A stretch of 64,000 nt of DNA from Firm-13 sp964617375 (GTDB lineage Bacteria > Bacillota > Clostridia > Saccharofermentanales > Saccharofermentanaceae): assembly GCA_964617375.1 (NCBI GenBank), contig CAZTXQ010000006.1, positions 1-64,000 on the forward strand, given 5' to 3'. The notes under the pieces are model-generated. The model was not told the DNA's origin. It did not search any database and saw only the letters and a program-made list of their open reading frames with translations. Position numbers and translations under genes: made by a program. Below are positions 7,544-16,852 of the stretch, piece by piece. Position 1 is the stretch's first letter, and each line of letters opens with the position of its first letter.

Positions 7544-8815
7544 TCAGGTTATATAAGGAACAGGGTCGACACGGGCCCCGTTCACCCGGACTTCAAAATG
7601 CAGATGCGCGCCGGTCGAGGTTCCGGTACTTCCGCAGGCGGCGATCACCTGTCCCGCGGTTACCGTATCTCCGATCGATACGTTAAGATCCCTGCAATGT
7701 CCGTAGAGCGTCGACACTCCGCCGCCGTGATCAATTACGATATAGTTCCCGTAATTGGTTCCGCCGGTATTCTGACCCGCAACCGGTGCCGATGCGATAA
7801 TGACCGTTCCGCCTGCCGCAGCGACGATCGGATTCCCGTATTCGCCGCCCAGATCCACGCCGGTGTGCATTTTCTTTACTTTATAGATCGGGTGCATACG
7901 CATCCCGAATCCCGAATATACCGTGTAATCGCCCGGATACGGCCAGGTCATGGATCCGGCGGGAGGTGCATCGGTCGAAGCGGCGGCTTTTGATTTCTCG
8001 GCCAGTTCCTTCTGGAGACGGGCGATTTCGGCATCAAGATCGTTCGCCCGGGCCTCAAGTTCGTCTTCTTTCTGCTGCCACTCGGAAAGCTCTGCCTGCT
8101 TCTCTTCCAAAGCGTCTTTTGTCTTTCCGATTCTCGCTTCGAGTTCGTCGAGTTCAGCCTGCTTCTGATCCGCAACCGTCTGCATATCAAGCGCTTCCTG
8201 CTGGGCATAAGCGCTCTTCAGCTCCGCGTCGTTCATGGCGGCGGTCATTTCCTCGATCGCTTCCTTGTCGGCGTCGCCGATCAGTGAGATCAGTTCAAGA
8301 TTTGTAAAGAAGCCGGCAAGGCTGTCGGATTCGAGAAGGATCTCAAGCGTCGATTTATTCTGGTACTCGAACATAACGCTCATGCGCTCGGAGTATTCCT
8401 TTTTCTTCTGTTCCAGGTTGTTCTGGGATTCCAGATATAGGTTCAGCGCATCCTGCTTGGCGACCAGAGCCGCTTCAAGTTCGCCGGCAATCTTCTCGTA
8501 CTGTGCCTTCTGCTCGTCGCTCAGCTGATTCAGGTAGGAAAGGTCGTTTGAGAGGTCGTCCGTCTGCGCCTTTAAGTCCGAAACCTTGTCCTGGGCCTCA
8601 TTGATCTGCTCTTCGGCTTCCTTCTTCTTGTCTTTTACATCGTCGATATTGTCGGCAGTTTTATCCATCGTAACCGCGGCACGGACGGGATAAGGCGTAT
8701 AGGAACACAGCAGCGTCACGGTAAGAAGCACGACCAGAAGTACGGCCATCCGCCGGATCCAGACAGGCCGGGGAGTAGATATATGACTTTCTAGAGGTTC
8801 CTGATACTTTCTCAT
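7544..8815 (-). CDS. Murein hydrolase activator, coiled coil plus M23 (LytM) peptidase domain
   Basis: The 423-residue protein has an N-terminal membrane or signal segment (about residues 22-47), a long coiled coil (about 55-275, rich in Glu, Lys, Gln and Ala heptads) and a C-terminal M23 domain. The metal ligands look intact: H and D in MHTGVDLGG and HLHFEV near the end. This is the EnvC/PcsB arrangement, in which FtsEX in the membrane activates an extracellular hydrolase to split septal peptidoglycan. The ftsX gene lies 11 bases upstream, which supports that job. PcsB itself has a CHAP rather than an M23 domain. Confidence 0.9.
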   Translation of the reverse strand: MRKYQEPLESHISTPRPVWIRRMAVLLVVLLTVTLLCSYTPYPVRAAVTMDKTADNIDDVKDKKKEAEEQINEAQDKVSDLKAQTDDLSNDLSYLNQLSDEQKAQYEKIAGELEAALVAKQDALNLYLESQNNLEQKKKEYSERMSVMFEYQNKSTLEILLESDSLAGFFTNLELISLIGDADKEAIEEMTAAMNDAELKSAYAQQEALDMQTVADQKQAELDELEARIGKTKDALEEKQAELSEWQQKEDELEARANDLDAEIARLQKELAEKSKAAASTDAPPAGSMTWPYPGDYTVYSGFGMRMHPIYKVKKMHTGVDLGGEYGNPIVAAAGGTVIIASAPVAGQNTGGTNYGNYIVIDHGGGVSTLYGHCRDLNVSIGDTVTAGQVIAACGSTGTSTGAHLHFEVRVNGARVDPVPYIT

Positions 8816-8826
8816 AATCCCGCTCC

Positions 8827-9726
8827 TTATACCTGAATATACTTTCGGACCGAAACGCCGCTTCCCACAGCGCCGATCACGATACCGGTCAGAGATGAGA
8901 CAACAATAATCGCACTGGAGAGCGACGCCGGAGGAAGAATCGCGTAGAAGCTGCCCGCATCGATCTTCGACATCATCATTTCGTAGACTTTACTGTAGGC
9001 AATGTACGTGACACCCCAGGCACAGAAAGCGCTCAGGAGCCCGACGACGGCACCTTCAATAATGAAAGGCAGCCGGATATAGGCATTGGTCGCCCCGATG
9101 TATTTCATGATCGCAATCTCGTTCGCCCTCGAATAGACGGAGATACGCACCATATTGGAAATAATGAACAGCGATATCAGGAAAAGAATCAGGAACGTCA
9201 CTCCGGTTCCGATATTGACCCAGCGTGAAGCGTCGGTAAGGAATACCATGACCTGGCGTTCCTGCATGACTTTATTGACACCGGGCATAGCCTCCAGATT
9301 GAAAACGACTTCGTCGGCGTAACCCGGATCCGTAAGCTGAATACGGAAGGTGTACGGCAGGTATTGATTGTAGTCAAAATCGTCGAGTATCGAAGAACTT
9401 TTGCCGAGATTGGCTTTGAATTCCTGATAATTCTGCTCCGGTGTTTCCATCTCGTAAGAAAGCACATGTTCCGTGTCGCCCGTAAGGTATGCCGTGATTG
9501 CGTCGCGTTCCGCGGCCGAACCGGACAGCTTCATATAGACCTCAACGGGAGGCTGCTGCCCGATGTTCTTCATGATATATCTTGCATCCGCGGAGAAAAT
9601 CACAAAGGTCGAGATCAGAAGCAGCATAAGGAAAATCGTCGTGATCGACGCGATCGTAACAAGAGGATGCCGGAAAATCCCTTTAAGTCCTTCCAGTACA
9701 GAATTTGTAAATGCCCGTAAACTCAT
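8827..9726 (-). CDS. ftsX: Cell division protein FtsX, permease-like
   Basis: The 299-residue membrane protein has an N-terminal membrane helix (about 20-44), a large extracellular domain (about 45-170) and three further helices, ending in the FtsX-type GVSVRKYIQV. The extracellular domain is the expected contact with the M23 coiled-coil partner encoded next. FtsX does not transport; it passes an ATP-driven signal through the membrane. Its ATG overlaps the ftsE stop (ATGA). Confidence 0.94.
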   Translation of the reverse strand: MSLRAFTNSVLEGLKGIFRHPLVTIASITTIFLMLLLISTFVIFSADARYIMKNIGQQPPVEVYMKLSGSAAERDAITAYLTGDTEHVLSYEMETPEQNYQEFKANLGKSSSILDDFDYNQYLPYTFRIQLTDPGYADEVVFNLEAMPGVNKVMQERQVMVFLTDASRWVNIGTGVTFLILFLISLFIISNMVRISVYSRANEIAIMKYIGATNAYIRLPFIIEGAVVGLLSAFCAWGVTYIAYSKVYEMMMSKIDAGSFYAILPPASLSSAIIVVSSLTGIVIGAVGSGVSVRKYIQV

Positions 9727-10613
9727 AATCCATTCTCCTCCGGCGGCGTCGCTTGGGGAGCAGGTACAGGGTCGCCGAAAACCGGAATTTCATCGGGATC
9801 CGGATCATCCGGATCTTCCTCTTCGCGAACGAATTCCGAATCATCCGGATCTTCCTCTTCGCGAACGAATTCCGCTTCCGCCGGAAATTCCGGGGCCGCG
9901 CAGTATTCCGCGAATTCGTCTCCCTCAGGATCACCGCAGGTATAGCCGGCGTCCTGCTCGTCGCGGACGATGGAACCGTTCGAGATCTCTATGACTCTCT
10001 TCTTCATGCGGTCGACTAGATTGCTGTCATGCGTACAAATCACGACGGTGGTTCCGTTCCGGTTGATCTCTTCAAGCAAAGCCATAATCGCTTCGCTGGT
10101 CGTCGGATCGAGGTTTCCGGTCGGTTCGTCGGCGAGAATCAGCTCCGGATCGTTGACCATCGCACGTGCAATCGCAACGCGCTGCTGCTCTCCGCCGGAT
10201 AATTCCTGCGGGAGTGCGGAAGCCTTGTGGCGAAGTCCTACGATGTTCAGAACGATTTCGACCGTCTGAATCAGTTTTTTTCTGGGCATGCCGACAATCT
10301 CGCCCGCAAAAGCAACGTTCTCGAAAACGTTTTTTGTTTCGATCAGCCGGAAATCCTGGAAAATCATACCGACGTGCCTTCTCAGCACGGGGACGAGCGA
10401 ACGCGGCATCTTGGAAACCGGAAAATGATCAATATAGACCACACCGGAAGAAGGCTTCTCCTCACGCGTCAGAAGCTTAATCAGCGTCGACTTGCCGGAA
10501 CCGCTTTTCCCGATGACAAAAACAAACTCCCCGCGCTCAATTCTGAAGCTTACGTCCTTTAGAGCGTCTGTGCCGGTCTTATATGTCTTATAGACACGAA
10601 CGAAACGAATCAA
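9723..10613 (-). CDS. ftsE: Cell division ATP-binding protein FtsE with acidic C-terminal tail
   Basis: Residues 1-230 are a complete ABC ATPase: Walker A GKSGSGKST (near 35-43), Q-loop FQDFRLIE, signature LSGGEQQR and Walker B LILADEP. FtsE drives FtsX at the septum. The protein is 296 residues, about 65 more than usual. The extra tail is very acidic and proline-rich and contains a 12-residue tandem repeat (EFVREEEDPDDS/P). The repeat is visible in DNA as two near-identical 36-base units starting at 9805 and 9841. Confidence 0.94.
   Translation of the reverse strand: MIRFVRVYKTYKTGTDALKDVSFRIERGEFVFVIGKSGSGKSTLIKLLTREEKPSSGVVYIDHFPVSKMPRSLVPVLRRHVGMIFQDFRLIETKNVFENVAFAGEIVGMPRKKLIQTVEIVLNIVGLRHKASALPQELSGGEQQRVAIARAMVNDPELILADEPTGNLDPTTSEAIMALLEEINRNGTTVVICTHDSNLVDRMKKRVIEISNGSIVRDEQDAGYTCGDPEGDEFAEYCAAPEFPAEAEFVREEEDPDDSEFVREEEDPDDPDPDEIPVFGDPVPAPQATPPEENGL
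9805..9876. repeat. 36-base tandem repeat in the ftsE tail
   Basis: Two consecutive copies of a 36-base unit (starting TCATCCGGATCTTCC, at 9805 and 9841) encode the repeated EFVREEEDPDD block. The copies are nearly identical at the base level, so the duplication is recent and in frame. Confidence 0.9.
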
Positions 10614-10636
10614 ATGTTATCCCCCGCGTCTGGCTC

Positions 10637-11734
10637 TCACCATTTACCGGCAGAAAGACGACCGTTCTTATCCTGCTTCTCAAGATATGTCCGAACCATC
10701 GCCGCCAGTTTGAAAAGAACTGCGTCGTCAAAGCTTCGGAGGTCGAGTCCGGTAATCTTCTGGACTTTGTCCAGACGGTAAACAAGCGTATTTCTGTGAA
10801 CGAAGAGACGTCTGGACGTCTCGCTGCCGTTCAGGTTATTCTCGAAAAACTTGGAAATGGTAAGAAGGGTCTCCGTATCGAGCGACTCGTAAGCGCCCTT
10901 CGGAAAGACTTCATCCAGGAACATGTTGCAGAGCGTCGGCGGGAGCTGGTAAATCAGGCGGCCGAGGCCGAGCTTGTCATAACGCATGACGTACTGGTCG
11001 TTCTCGAAAATGCTTCCGACCCGAAGCGCCATCGTCGCCTCACGATAGGATTTGGCCGTATCCTTCATCGTATCGGCCGGCATGCCGATACCGATATAAA
11101 TGCGGGACATCGATTCCGTATTCAATGTGTCGAGAATGATCTTGCTGGTCTCTTCGACAGAAGCGTCAAAATCTTCGCCGAGATCCGAAAGAAGCACAAT
11201 CGTCTCTTCATCCATCGCAAGCACGTAATGCGTCTTGCTGTCCGGGAAAAGGTTATGCAGCGTCTCGACGCAGGAAGGTCCGTCACTCTGGAGAACACGA
11301 ATCAGGAATACGATCCGGCGCGTCGCGTAGGAAATCTTGAACTCGCGCGACTTAAGCGGAATATCGCCGGGCAGCTCGTTTTCGAGAAGAATGTTCTTTA
11401 TAAAGGTCTCGCGCTCCGCGTCCGTATTCCGTTCGCGAAGGGCGGCTCTGATCCAGTGCGAGATCAGATCGAGATAGGTTCTGGATGTCGAATCGGTTCC
11501 GCTGATGAACCCAATATACTGCGTCTTGTCTCCAACCTGAATCTTAATGTACGTCTTGCCGGCCGTACTGGCAATCAGCTCGTCGGACAGAAGAACCGCA
11601 CGTGCAGATGAATCTTCGATTCCCTCCCACGATGCATCGGTGCAGGCGATTACCAAACCGGTGGTATCCATGATTCCTACCGTGCGATCCAAAACCTGTG
11701 AGACTTCCCGTATACATTTCTTAATTTCTTCCAT
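10637..11734 (-). CDS. CdaR/PucR-family transcriptional regulator
   Basis: The 365-residue protein has an N-terminal sugar-diacid-recognition-like domain (about 1-130), a GGDEF-like middle region (about 135-280) and a C-terminal PucR helix-turn-helix (NGSETSRRLFVHRNTLVYRLDKV region, about 305-345). CdaR proteins activate sugar-acid catabolism genes in other bacteria, but the family is broad and the target here is unknown. It ends 23 bases before ftsE, so it may head the ftsEX unit. Confidence 0.85.
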   Translation of the reverse strand: MEEIKKCIREVSQVLDRTVGIMDTTGLVIACTDASWEGIEDSSARAVLLSDELIASTAGKTYIKIQVGDKTQYIGFISGTDSTSRTYLDLISHWIRAALRERNTDAERETFIKNILLENELPGDIPLKSREFKISYATRRIVFLIRVLQSDGPSCVETLHNLFPDSKTHYVLAMDEETIVLLSDLGEDFDASVEETSKIILDTLNTESMSRIYIGIGMPADTMKDTAKSYREATMALRVGSIFENDQYVMRYDKLGLGRLIYQLPPTLCNMFLDEVFPKGAYESLDTETLLTISKFFENNLNGSETSRRLFVHRNTLVYRLDKVQKITGLDLRSFDDAVLFKLAAMVRTYLEKQDKNGRLSAGKW

Positions 11735-11925
11735 CTTTTATCACCCACGCCTATTTCACGCATTTATGCGAAAAGGATTTGCCTATAAGAAAGGCCTCCC
11801 ATTACATATTCATTTTATCTTATACGTTTCACAAAAATGTTGCAAGGATATAACGTAAGAAATACAGATTTGCACGCCTTTACGGCACTAGGCATTCTCC
11901 CCGCGGCATTTCCAAAAATCCGGAC

Positions 11926-11955
11926 AAAAAAACGGCCTCCGTTGCGGGAGGCCGT
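11926..11955 (-). terminator. Rho-independent terminator of the MsmK-like ATPase gene
   Basis: A perfect 9-bp stem (11932-11940 with 11947-11955) is followed on the minus strand by seven T residues (11926-11932). It lies 25 bases after the ATPase stop codon. Confidence 0.92.
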
Positions 11956-11980
11956 CCTTAATGCTTTTGCAGTGGTCCGA

Positions 11981-13096
11981 TCAGGAAATGATGCTCTGCT
12001 CGGTCTCTTTGTCGAAGAGGTGAACGCGGTTGGCGTCAATTGCAAGGGAAACGATCTCGCCGACCTTGGACTGCGACGTTGTGGGGTCAACTCTTGCCGT
12101 AAGAGGAAGAGCGCCGTTAACCGTAACGTACAGGTAGGTCTCTGCGCCGAGGAGCTCGACAACGTCAACGTCTGCGGAGAAAGCGGCTTCGGGATGCTGG
12201 CTGACATATGTGCCCTCGTCGGTGATGGCCTCAGGACGTACGCCGAAGATAACTTCCTTGCCGTCGTGAGCGATGAGCTCCGGAATCGAATAACGCTCGG
12301 GAAGTCTGATCGTCGTGTTCTCGAAAGAAATATAAACTACGTTGTTCTCAACATTGACTACGGCATTGATGAAGTTCATAGGAGGCATTCCGATGAATCC
12401 TGCTACGAATGTGTTGACCGGGTGCTCATAGAGTTCCGTCGGAGAGTCAACCTGCTGGATGAAACCATCCTTCATAACAACGATACGGGTACCCATCGTC
12501 ATGGCCTCTGTCTGGTCATGCGTAACGTAGACGATCGTGGTCTGAAGTCTCTGATGGAGCTTTGTGATCTCAACACGCATCTGAACACGGAGTTTGGCGT
12601 CGAGGTTGGAAAGAGGCTCGTCCATAAGGAAGACCTTCGGGTCACGGACGATAGCACGGCCAAGGGCAACACGCTGTCTCTGTCCGCCGGAAAGAGCCTT
12701 CGGCTTACGCTCGAGAAGATGCTCGATCTCGAGGATCTTTGCGGTCTCGTTTACTCGGCGCTTGATGTCTTCCTTCGGGATCTTTCTGAGCTTAAGGCCG
12801 AATGCCATATTGTCAAAAACGGTCATGTGAGGATACAGAGCATAGTTCTGGAAAACCATTGCGATGTCTCTGTCTTTAGGAAGTACGTCATTGATCAGAC
12901 GATCGCCGATGTATACTTCGCCTTCGGAAATGTCTTCAAGGCCTGCGATCATTCTGAGTGTCGTTGACTTTCCGCAACCGGAAGGTCCAACCAGAATAAT
13001 GAATTCCTTATCCGCAATTTCAAGGTTAAAATCGCTGACAGCTACTACACCGCCCTCGTACTTCTTATAGACATGCTGTAATGAAAGACTTGCCAT
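11981..13096 (-). CDS. Multiple-sugar ABC transporter ATPase (MsmK/UgpC type)
   Basis: I start at the ATG at 13096 (MASLSLQHVYKKYEGG), preceded by TTGGAGGTAACAGAA; the open frame runs 27 codons further without a ribosome binding site. The 371-residue protein has Walker A GPSGCGKST, signature LSGGQRQRVALGRA, Walker B VFLMDEPLSNLDAKLR and a C-terminal MalK-type regulatory domain. Such ATPases power several CUT1 sugar importers. No permease genes lie beside it, and the importer at 48.5-53.4 kb has no ATPase, so the two may work together. The gene stands alone, with its own terminator. Confidence 0.93.
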   Translation of the reverse strand: MASLSLQHVYKKYEGGVVAVSDFNLEIADKEFIILVGPSGCGKSTTLRMIAGLEDISEGEVYIGDRLINDVLPKDRDIAMVFQNYALYPHMTVFDNMAFGLKLRKIPKEDIKRRVNETAKILEIEHLLERKPKALSGGQRQRVALGRAIVRDPKVFLMDEPLSNLDAKLRVQMRVEITKLHQRLQTTIVYVTHDQTEAMTMGTRIVVMKDGFIQQVDSPTELYEHPVNTFVAGFIGMPPMNFINAVVNVENNVVYISFENTTIRLPERYSIPELIAHDGKEVIFGVRPEAITDEGTYVSQHPEAAFSADVDVVELLGAETYLYVTVNGALPLTARVDPTTSQSKVGEIVSLAIDANRVHLFDKETEQSIIS

Positions 13097-13453
13097 TTCT
13101 GTTACCTCCAACTTTAGAGCCGCATTTGATAACGCGGTTTCGCTTTTTCGCTTGTAATTACTATAACATCGACCCATTGATTAAACCATATGCAAAAATA
13201 GCCAAAACTTTTCCGCTGTTTTTGGACAGACCATCATCGGTGTGTTGCATTTAGCCGAAGAAACATTCCCGCTCCTTGTATAAAATGACTAAAAATGAGA
13301 AATGCAATCATTCCCCGAAAAATATTTCTTGTCATTTGGTTTTTTATGCAGTATTCTGTATAAATATTAAATCAGGTGTGGGGTAAATGAATATCCCCCA
13401 ACGCTTGGATCATTGTATAATTCTTATATAGAATAAGCAACGGGGTGGAAGCT
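13097..13453. promoter_or_regulatory. Divergent AT-rich control region between the ATPase gene and argC
   Basis: No gene is visible here. Toward argC, TTGTCA (13329-13334) and TATTCT (13352-13357) are spaced by 17 bases, and TTGGTT (13336-13341) with TATAAA (13359-13364) is a second 17-base-spaced option. AT-rich TGTATAAATATTAAA and TGTATAATTCTTATATA stretches near 13358 and 13413 resemble half-sites of ArgR boxes but are not clear enough to call. On the minus strand a TATAGT is the best -10 candidate for the ATPase gene. Confidence 0.45.
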
Positions 13454-14506
13454 ATGAATAACACAAGGATCAGTATTATCGGCGCAACAGGTTACGTGGG
13501 TGTAGAGCTCGTCCGCATACTCAGTCTTCATCCTTATGTGAAGATATCGCGGCTCGTTTCCCAGAGTTTTGCCGGAAAACTGTTTTCTGACGTTTACCCG
13601 TCTTTTCGCGGAATCTGCGATATCCGGCTGACGGACGCCTCTCCGGAGGAAGTCGCCACGGATTCCGATCTTGTCATAACCGCCCTCCCTCACGGAGTCT
13701 CTTCGAAAACGGTTCCCATCCTCCTTAAGTCCGGTGTTAAGGTTATCGATCACAGCGGTGATTTCCGGTACAGAACTTTGAAGCCCTATGAAGAATCGTA
13801 CGGACTTACACACCCTTGCCCCGAGCTTCTTTCCGAAGCGGTGTACGGTCTCCCGGAACTCTACCGGGAAAAGCTTGCCGGAGCAAAGCTCACGGCCAAC
13901 CCCGGATGCTATCCCACGTGCTCGATTCTGGGTCTGGCCCCTCTTCTCTCGGCGAAGCTCATCGATAACAAGAGTATTATCGTAGACGCCGTGTCCGGAT
14001 ATTCCGGCGCCGGAAGGAAATCGGATCTGGCCTATTCCTTCTGCGAAACGGCCGAGAGTTTTAAGGCATACAGTGTAACCATGCACCGGCATACCACCGA
14101 GATCGAACAGGAACTCTCCTTTCTGGCCGACGAGGATATCATGATTACGTTTACGCCGCATCTCGCGCCGATGAAGCGCGGCATGTTTGCTACGATCTAT
14201 GCCTCGCTTCTCGATTCCAAAGAGAAGTCAGCGTCCGAACTCCGCGAACTTTATATGGAGTATTATAAGGACGATCCGTTTGTCCGTGTCCTTCCCGAAA
14301 AGGGTCTCCCCGAAACCGGAAATGTCACCTGCTCCAACTACATCGACCTGTCCGTTTTCAAGGATGAGAGAACCGGCCGCGTGAAGATTCTCGCCGCACA
14401 GGACAATCTGGGAAAAGGCGCTGCGGCGCAGGCCGTACAGGCGATGAACGTAATGCAGGGCTATCCGGAAGAAACCGGTATCGGACGGATGTGCGGCTGT
14501 ATCTGA
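13454..14506 (+). CDS. argC: N-acetyl-gamma-glutamyl-phosphate reductase
   Basis: The 350-residue protein has the N-terminal NADP motif (GATGYVGVELVRIL, near residues 10-23) and the active-site Cys in ANPGCYPT (near residue 150), plus the HRHTTEIEQEL block. It makes N-acetylglutamate semialdehyde in arginine synthesis. I use the ATG at 13454, because GGGGTGG sits five bases before it; the GTG at 13445 overlaps that site. It is the first gene of a plus-strand arg operon. Confidence 0.95.
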   Translation: MNNTRISIIGATGYVGVELVRILSLHPYVKISRLVSQSFAGKLFSDVYPSFRGICDIRLTDASPEEVATDSDLVITALPHGVSSKTVPILLKSGVKVIDHSGDFRYRTLKPYEESYGLTHPCPELLSEAVYGLPELYREKLAGAKLTANPGCYPTCSILGLAPLLSAKLIDNKSIIVDAVSGYSGAGRKSDLAYSFCETAESFKAYSVTMHRHTTEIEQELSFLADEDIMITFTPHLAPMKRGMFATIYASLLDSKEKSASELRELYMEYYKDDPFVRVLPEKGLPETGNVTCSNYIDLSVFKDERTGRVKILAAQDNLGKGAAAQAVQAMNVMQGYPEETGIGRMCGCI

Positions 14507-14560
14507 CCTCTTTGCCGGGCATAAAGCAAGATTGATATACATTTTTCGGAGGAAGCCATA

Positions 14561-15514
14561 ATGAAGAATAAACTGATCCCGTCTGAAGGACACAACAAAC
14601 ACGATATGAGTGAATTTATAAGCAAAGCCGAAATCCTGATCGAGGCTTTGCCGTACATACAGAGTCTCTCCGGAAAGACCGTCGTCATCAAATACGGCGG
14701 GAACGCGATGATCAACGAAGAACTCAAGTCCTCCGTTATGGACGACATAACGCTTCTGAAATTCGTCGGCATCAATCCGGTGATTGTTCACGGCGGCGGC
14801 CCCGACATCAACCAGATGCTGTCCCGCATGGATATCCCGTCCGAATTCCACAAGGGACTGCGCGTCACAGATGCACAGACCATGAGTATCGCCCAGATGG
14901 TCTTAGTCGGCAAAACCAATAAAGAGATTGTCGCGACTCTCGGCCAGAAAGGTGCAAAGGCCATCGGAATCTGCGGTATCGACGGCCACCTGATCGAATG
15001 TGAAAAGCTCACGGAAGGCGCCGACGGCGAACCTCTCGATGTCGGATATGTCGGGAAAATCACAAAGATCAACACCAAAGTTCTCGCAATGCTCGCGAAT
15101 GACGAATACATCCCCGTCGTTGCCCCGATCGGTGTAGGCCCCGACGGTCAAAGCTACAATATCAATGCGGATACCGTCGCAGCCGAAATCGCCGCAGCCC
15201 TTAAGGCCGAGAAGCTGATGACCCTTACCGATGTCGAAGGCGTCAAAGGAATCATGCCGGACGGAACCGAGAAAGTCTTCCCGGTTCTGACAGAAGCGGA
15301 AATCACAGAGCTCATCGGGAGCGGGGTTATTTCCGGCGGCATGATCCCGAAGGTGACCGGCTGTCTGGAGACCATACACCGCGGCGTCGGACGCGCCCAC
15401 ATCATCGACGGCCGTATCCCGCACAGCCTCCTTTTGGAGATCTTCACTGGCAAAGGAATAGGAACGATGATCACAAAGGATCGACGACCGTACTTCGAAG
15501 GCGAGAAGATTTGA
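14561..15514 (+). CDS. argB: N-acetylglutamate kinase
   Basis: The 317-residue amino-acid-kinase-family protein carries VVIKYGGNAM and VIVHGGGPDINQML (phosphate and substrate loops) and the C-terminal SGGMIPKV block. It phosphorylates N-acetylglutamate, the usual arginine-feedback step. The ATG has a clear GGAGG (14549-14553). The last 64 or so bases of the gene are duplicated downstream as part of an 87-base tandem repeat. Confidence 0.95.
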   Translation: MKNKLIPSEGHNKHDMSEFISKAEILIEALPYIQSLSGKTVVIKYGGNAMINEELKSSVMDDITLLKFVGINPVIVHGGGPDINQMLSRMDIPSEFHKGLRVTDAQTMSIAQMVLVGKTNKEIVATLGQKGAKAIGICGIDGHLIECEKLTEGADGEPLDVGYVGKITKINTKVLAMLANDEYIPVVAPIGVGPDGQSYNINADTVAAEIAAALKAEKLMTLTDVEGVKGIMPDGTEKVFPVLTEAEITELIGSGVISGGMIPKVTGCLETIHRGVGRAHIIDGRIPHSLLLEIFTGKGIGTMITKDRRPYFEGEKI

Positions 15515-15625
15515 TCTCTAACAACGTATCCTTTGCGGCAAAGGATAGGAACGATGATCACAAAGGATCGACGACCGTACTTCGAAGGCGAGAAGATTTG
15601 ATCTCTAACAACGTATTCTTTGCGG
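15451..15625. repeat. 87-base tandem duplication at the argB-argD junction
   Basis: Unit 1 (15451-15538) contains the 3' end of argB and the spacer; unit 2 (15539-15625) repeats it almost perfectly, differing by one A insertion and a C/T change. A third start (CAAAGGAATAAGG) at 15626 leads into the argD ribosome binding site. The near identity points to a recent event. Confidence 0.93.
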
Positions 15626-15646
15626 CAAAGGAATAAGGAGAATAAA

Positions 15647-16852
15647 ATGGATAAGCAGCTTGAATGGACCATGCATTTGGATAAATCGTATTACATGAAT
15701 GTTTTCGGGGACAGAATTCCGGTGGCGTTTACTCACGGCAAGGGTATGTACCTATACTCGACAGAGGACAAGCGCTATATGGATTTGCTCGGCGGTATCG
15801 CCGTCAACAGTTTGGGACACGCCAATCCGCGCCTCGTAAAAGCGATCTCGGCTCAGGCCGGGAAACTCATCCACTGTTCCTCGCTCTACTACATACCGAA
15901 TCAGAGCGAGCTGGCAAGACTTCTGGTCGAAAAGACATTTGCCGACCGCGTTTTCTTCTGCAACAGCGGAGCGGAGGCGAACGAGGCCGCGATCAAGCTG
16001 GCACGCGCTTATTTTTACAAGAAGAGTGCGCCCCGGAAGAAGATCATCACAGCCGTCTCTTCTTTTCACGGAAGAACGCTTGCGACGGTCACGGCTACCG
16101 GGCAGGAGAAGTACAACAAGTATTTCGGGCCGCTTCCGGAAGGCTTTTCCTACATTCCCTACAACGATATTGAAGCGCTCAAAGCGGCGGTGGATTCCGA
16201 CACCTGCGCGGTGATGCTTGAGCTGATTCAGGGAGAAAGCGGCGTTATCCCGGCGGACCTCGCGTATATCAAGGCAGCCCGCGATATATGCACCGCAGCC
16301 GGCGCTCTTCTCATGATCGACGAGGTTCAGACCGGTGTCGGACGTACCGGGACTCTTTTCGCGTATGAGCAGTACGGAATTACTCCGGATATTCTTACGA
16401 TGGCCAAGGGTCTGGCCGGCGGCGTACCGATTGGTGCGATGATCGCAACGGAAGACGCGGCCTCGGCCTTCGAGCCCGGAAACCACGGCACGACTTTTGG
16501 CGGGAATCCGCTGGCCACCGCGGCCGCTCTTGCCGTCCTCCAGGAAATCGACCGCAAGGATCTCCTGAAAAATGCGGTTTCGGTAGGTACCTTTATCACA
16601 AAGAAGCTCGAACACGCGAAAAGGAAGTGCCCGCAGATCGCGGTTGTGAGAGGCAGGGGGCTTCTGATCGGGATCGAGTTCTCCGAACCGATCGCAGTAG
16701 CGGTTAAGGAGAAGCTTTTCGAAAAGGGGTATTTGGTCGGCTCGATCGGCGACCGCGTCATAAGACTTGCGCCTCCCCTTATCATCTCCAGACGCGACGC
16801 GATGTCGTTTGTATCGGCTCTTACCGAAATTTTAACGAAGAAGAACGGCTAA
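15647..16852 (+). CDS. argD: Acetylornithine aminotransferase
   Basis: The 401-residue class III PLP aminotransferase shows the GGIAVNSLGHANP start region, FCNSGAEANEAAIKLAR, the cofactor-binding IDEVQTGVGRTG and the PLP Lys in TMAKGLAGGVPIG. It converts N-acetylglutamate semialdehyde to N-acetylornithine. I start at the ATG at 15647 (MDKQLEW), preceded by AAGGAG; the earlier TTG at 15620 lies in the repeat region. The stop codon lies inside the first copy of a 43-base repeat. Confidence 0.95.
   Translation: MDKQLEWTMHLDKSYYMNVFGDRIPVAFTHGKGMYLYSTEDKRYMDLLGGIAVNSLGHANPRLVKAISAQAGKLIHCSSLYYIPNQSELARLLVEKTFADRVFFCNSGAEANEAAIKLARAYFYKKSAPRKKIITAVSSFHGRTLATVTATGQEKYNKYFGPLPEGFSYIPYNDIEALKAAVDSDTCAVMLELIQGESGVIPADLAYIKAARDICTAAGALLMIDEVQTGVGRTGTLFAYEQYGITPDILTMAKGLAGGVPIGAMIATEDAASAFEPGNHGTTFGGNPLATAAALAVLQEIDRKDLLKNAVSVGTFITKKLEHAKRKCPQIAVVRGRGLLIGIEFSEPIAVAVKEKLFEKGYLVGSIGDRVIRLAPPLIISRRDAMSFVSALTEILTKKNG

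Noticed and set aside
10583..11611. 342-codon plus-strand frame opposite the CdaR-like regulator
   Set aside because: Shadow of the real gene; no motif, no ribosome binding site, Arg/Leu-rich composition typical of antisense frames.
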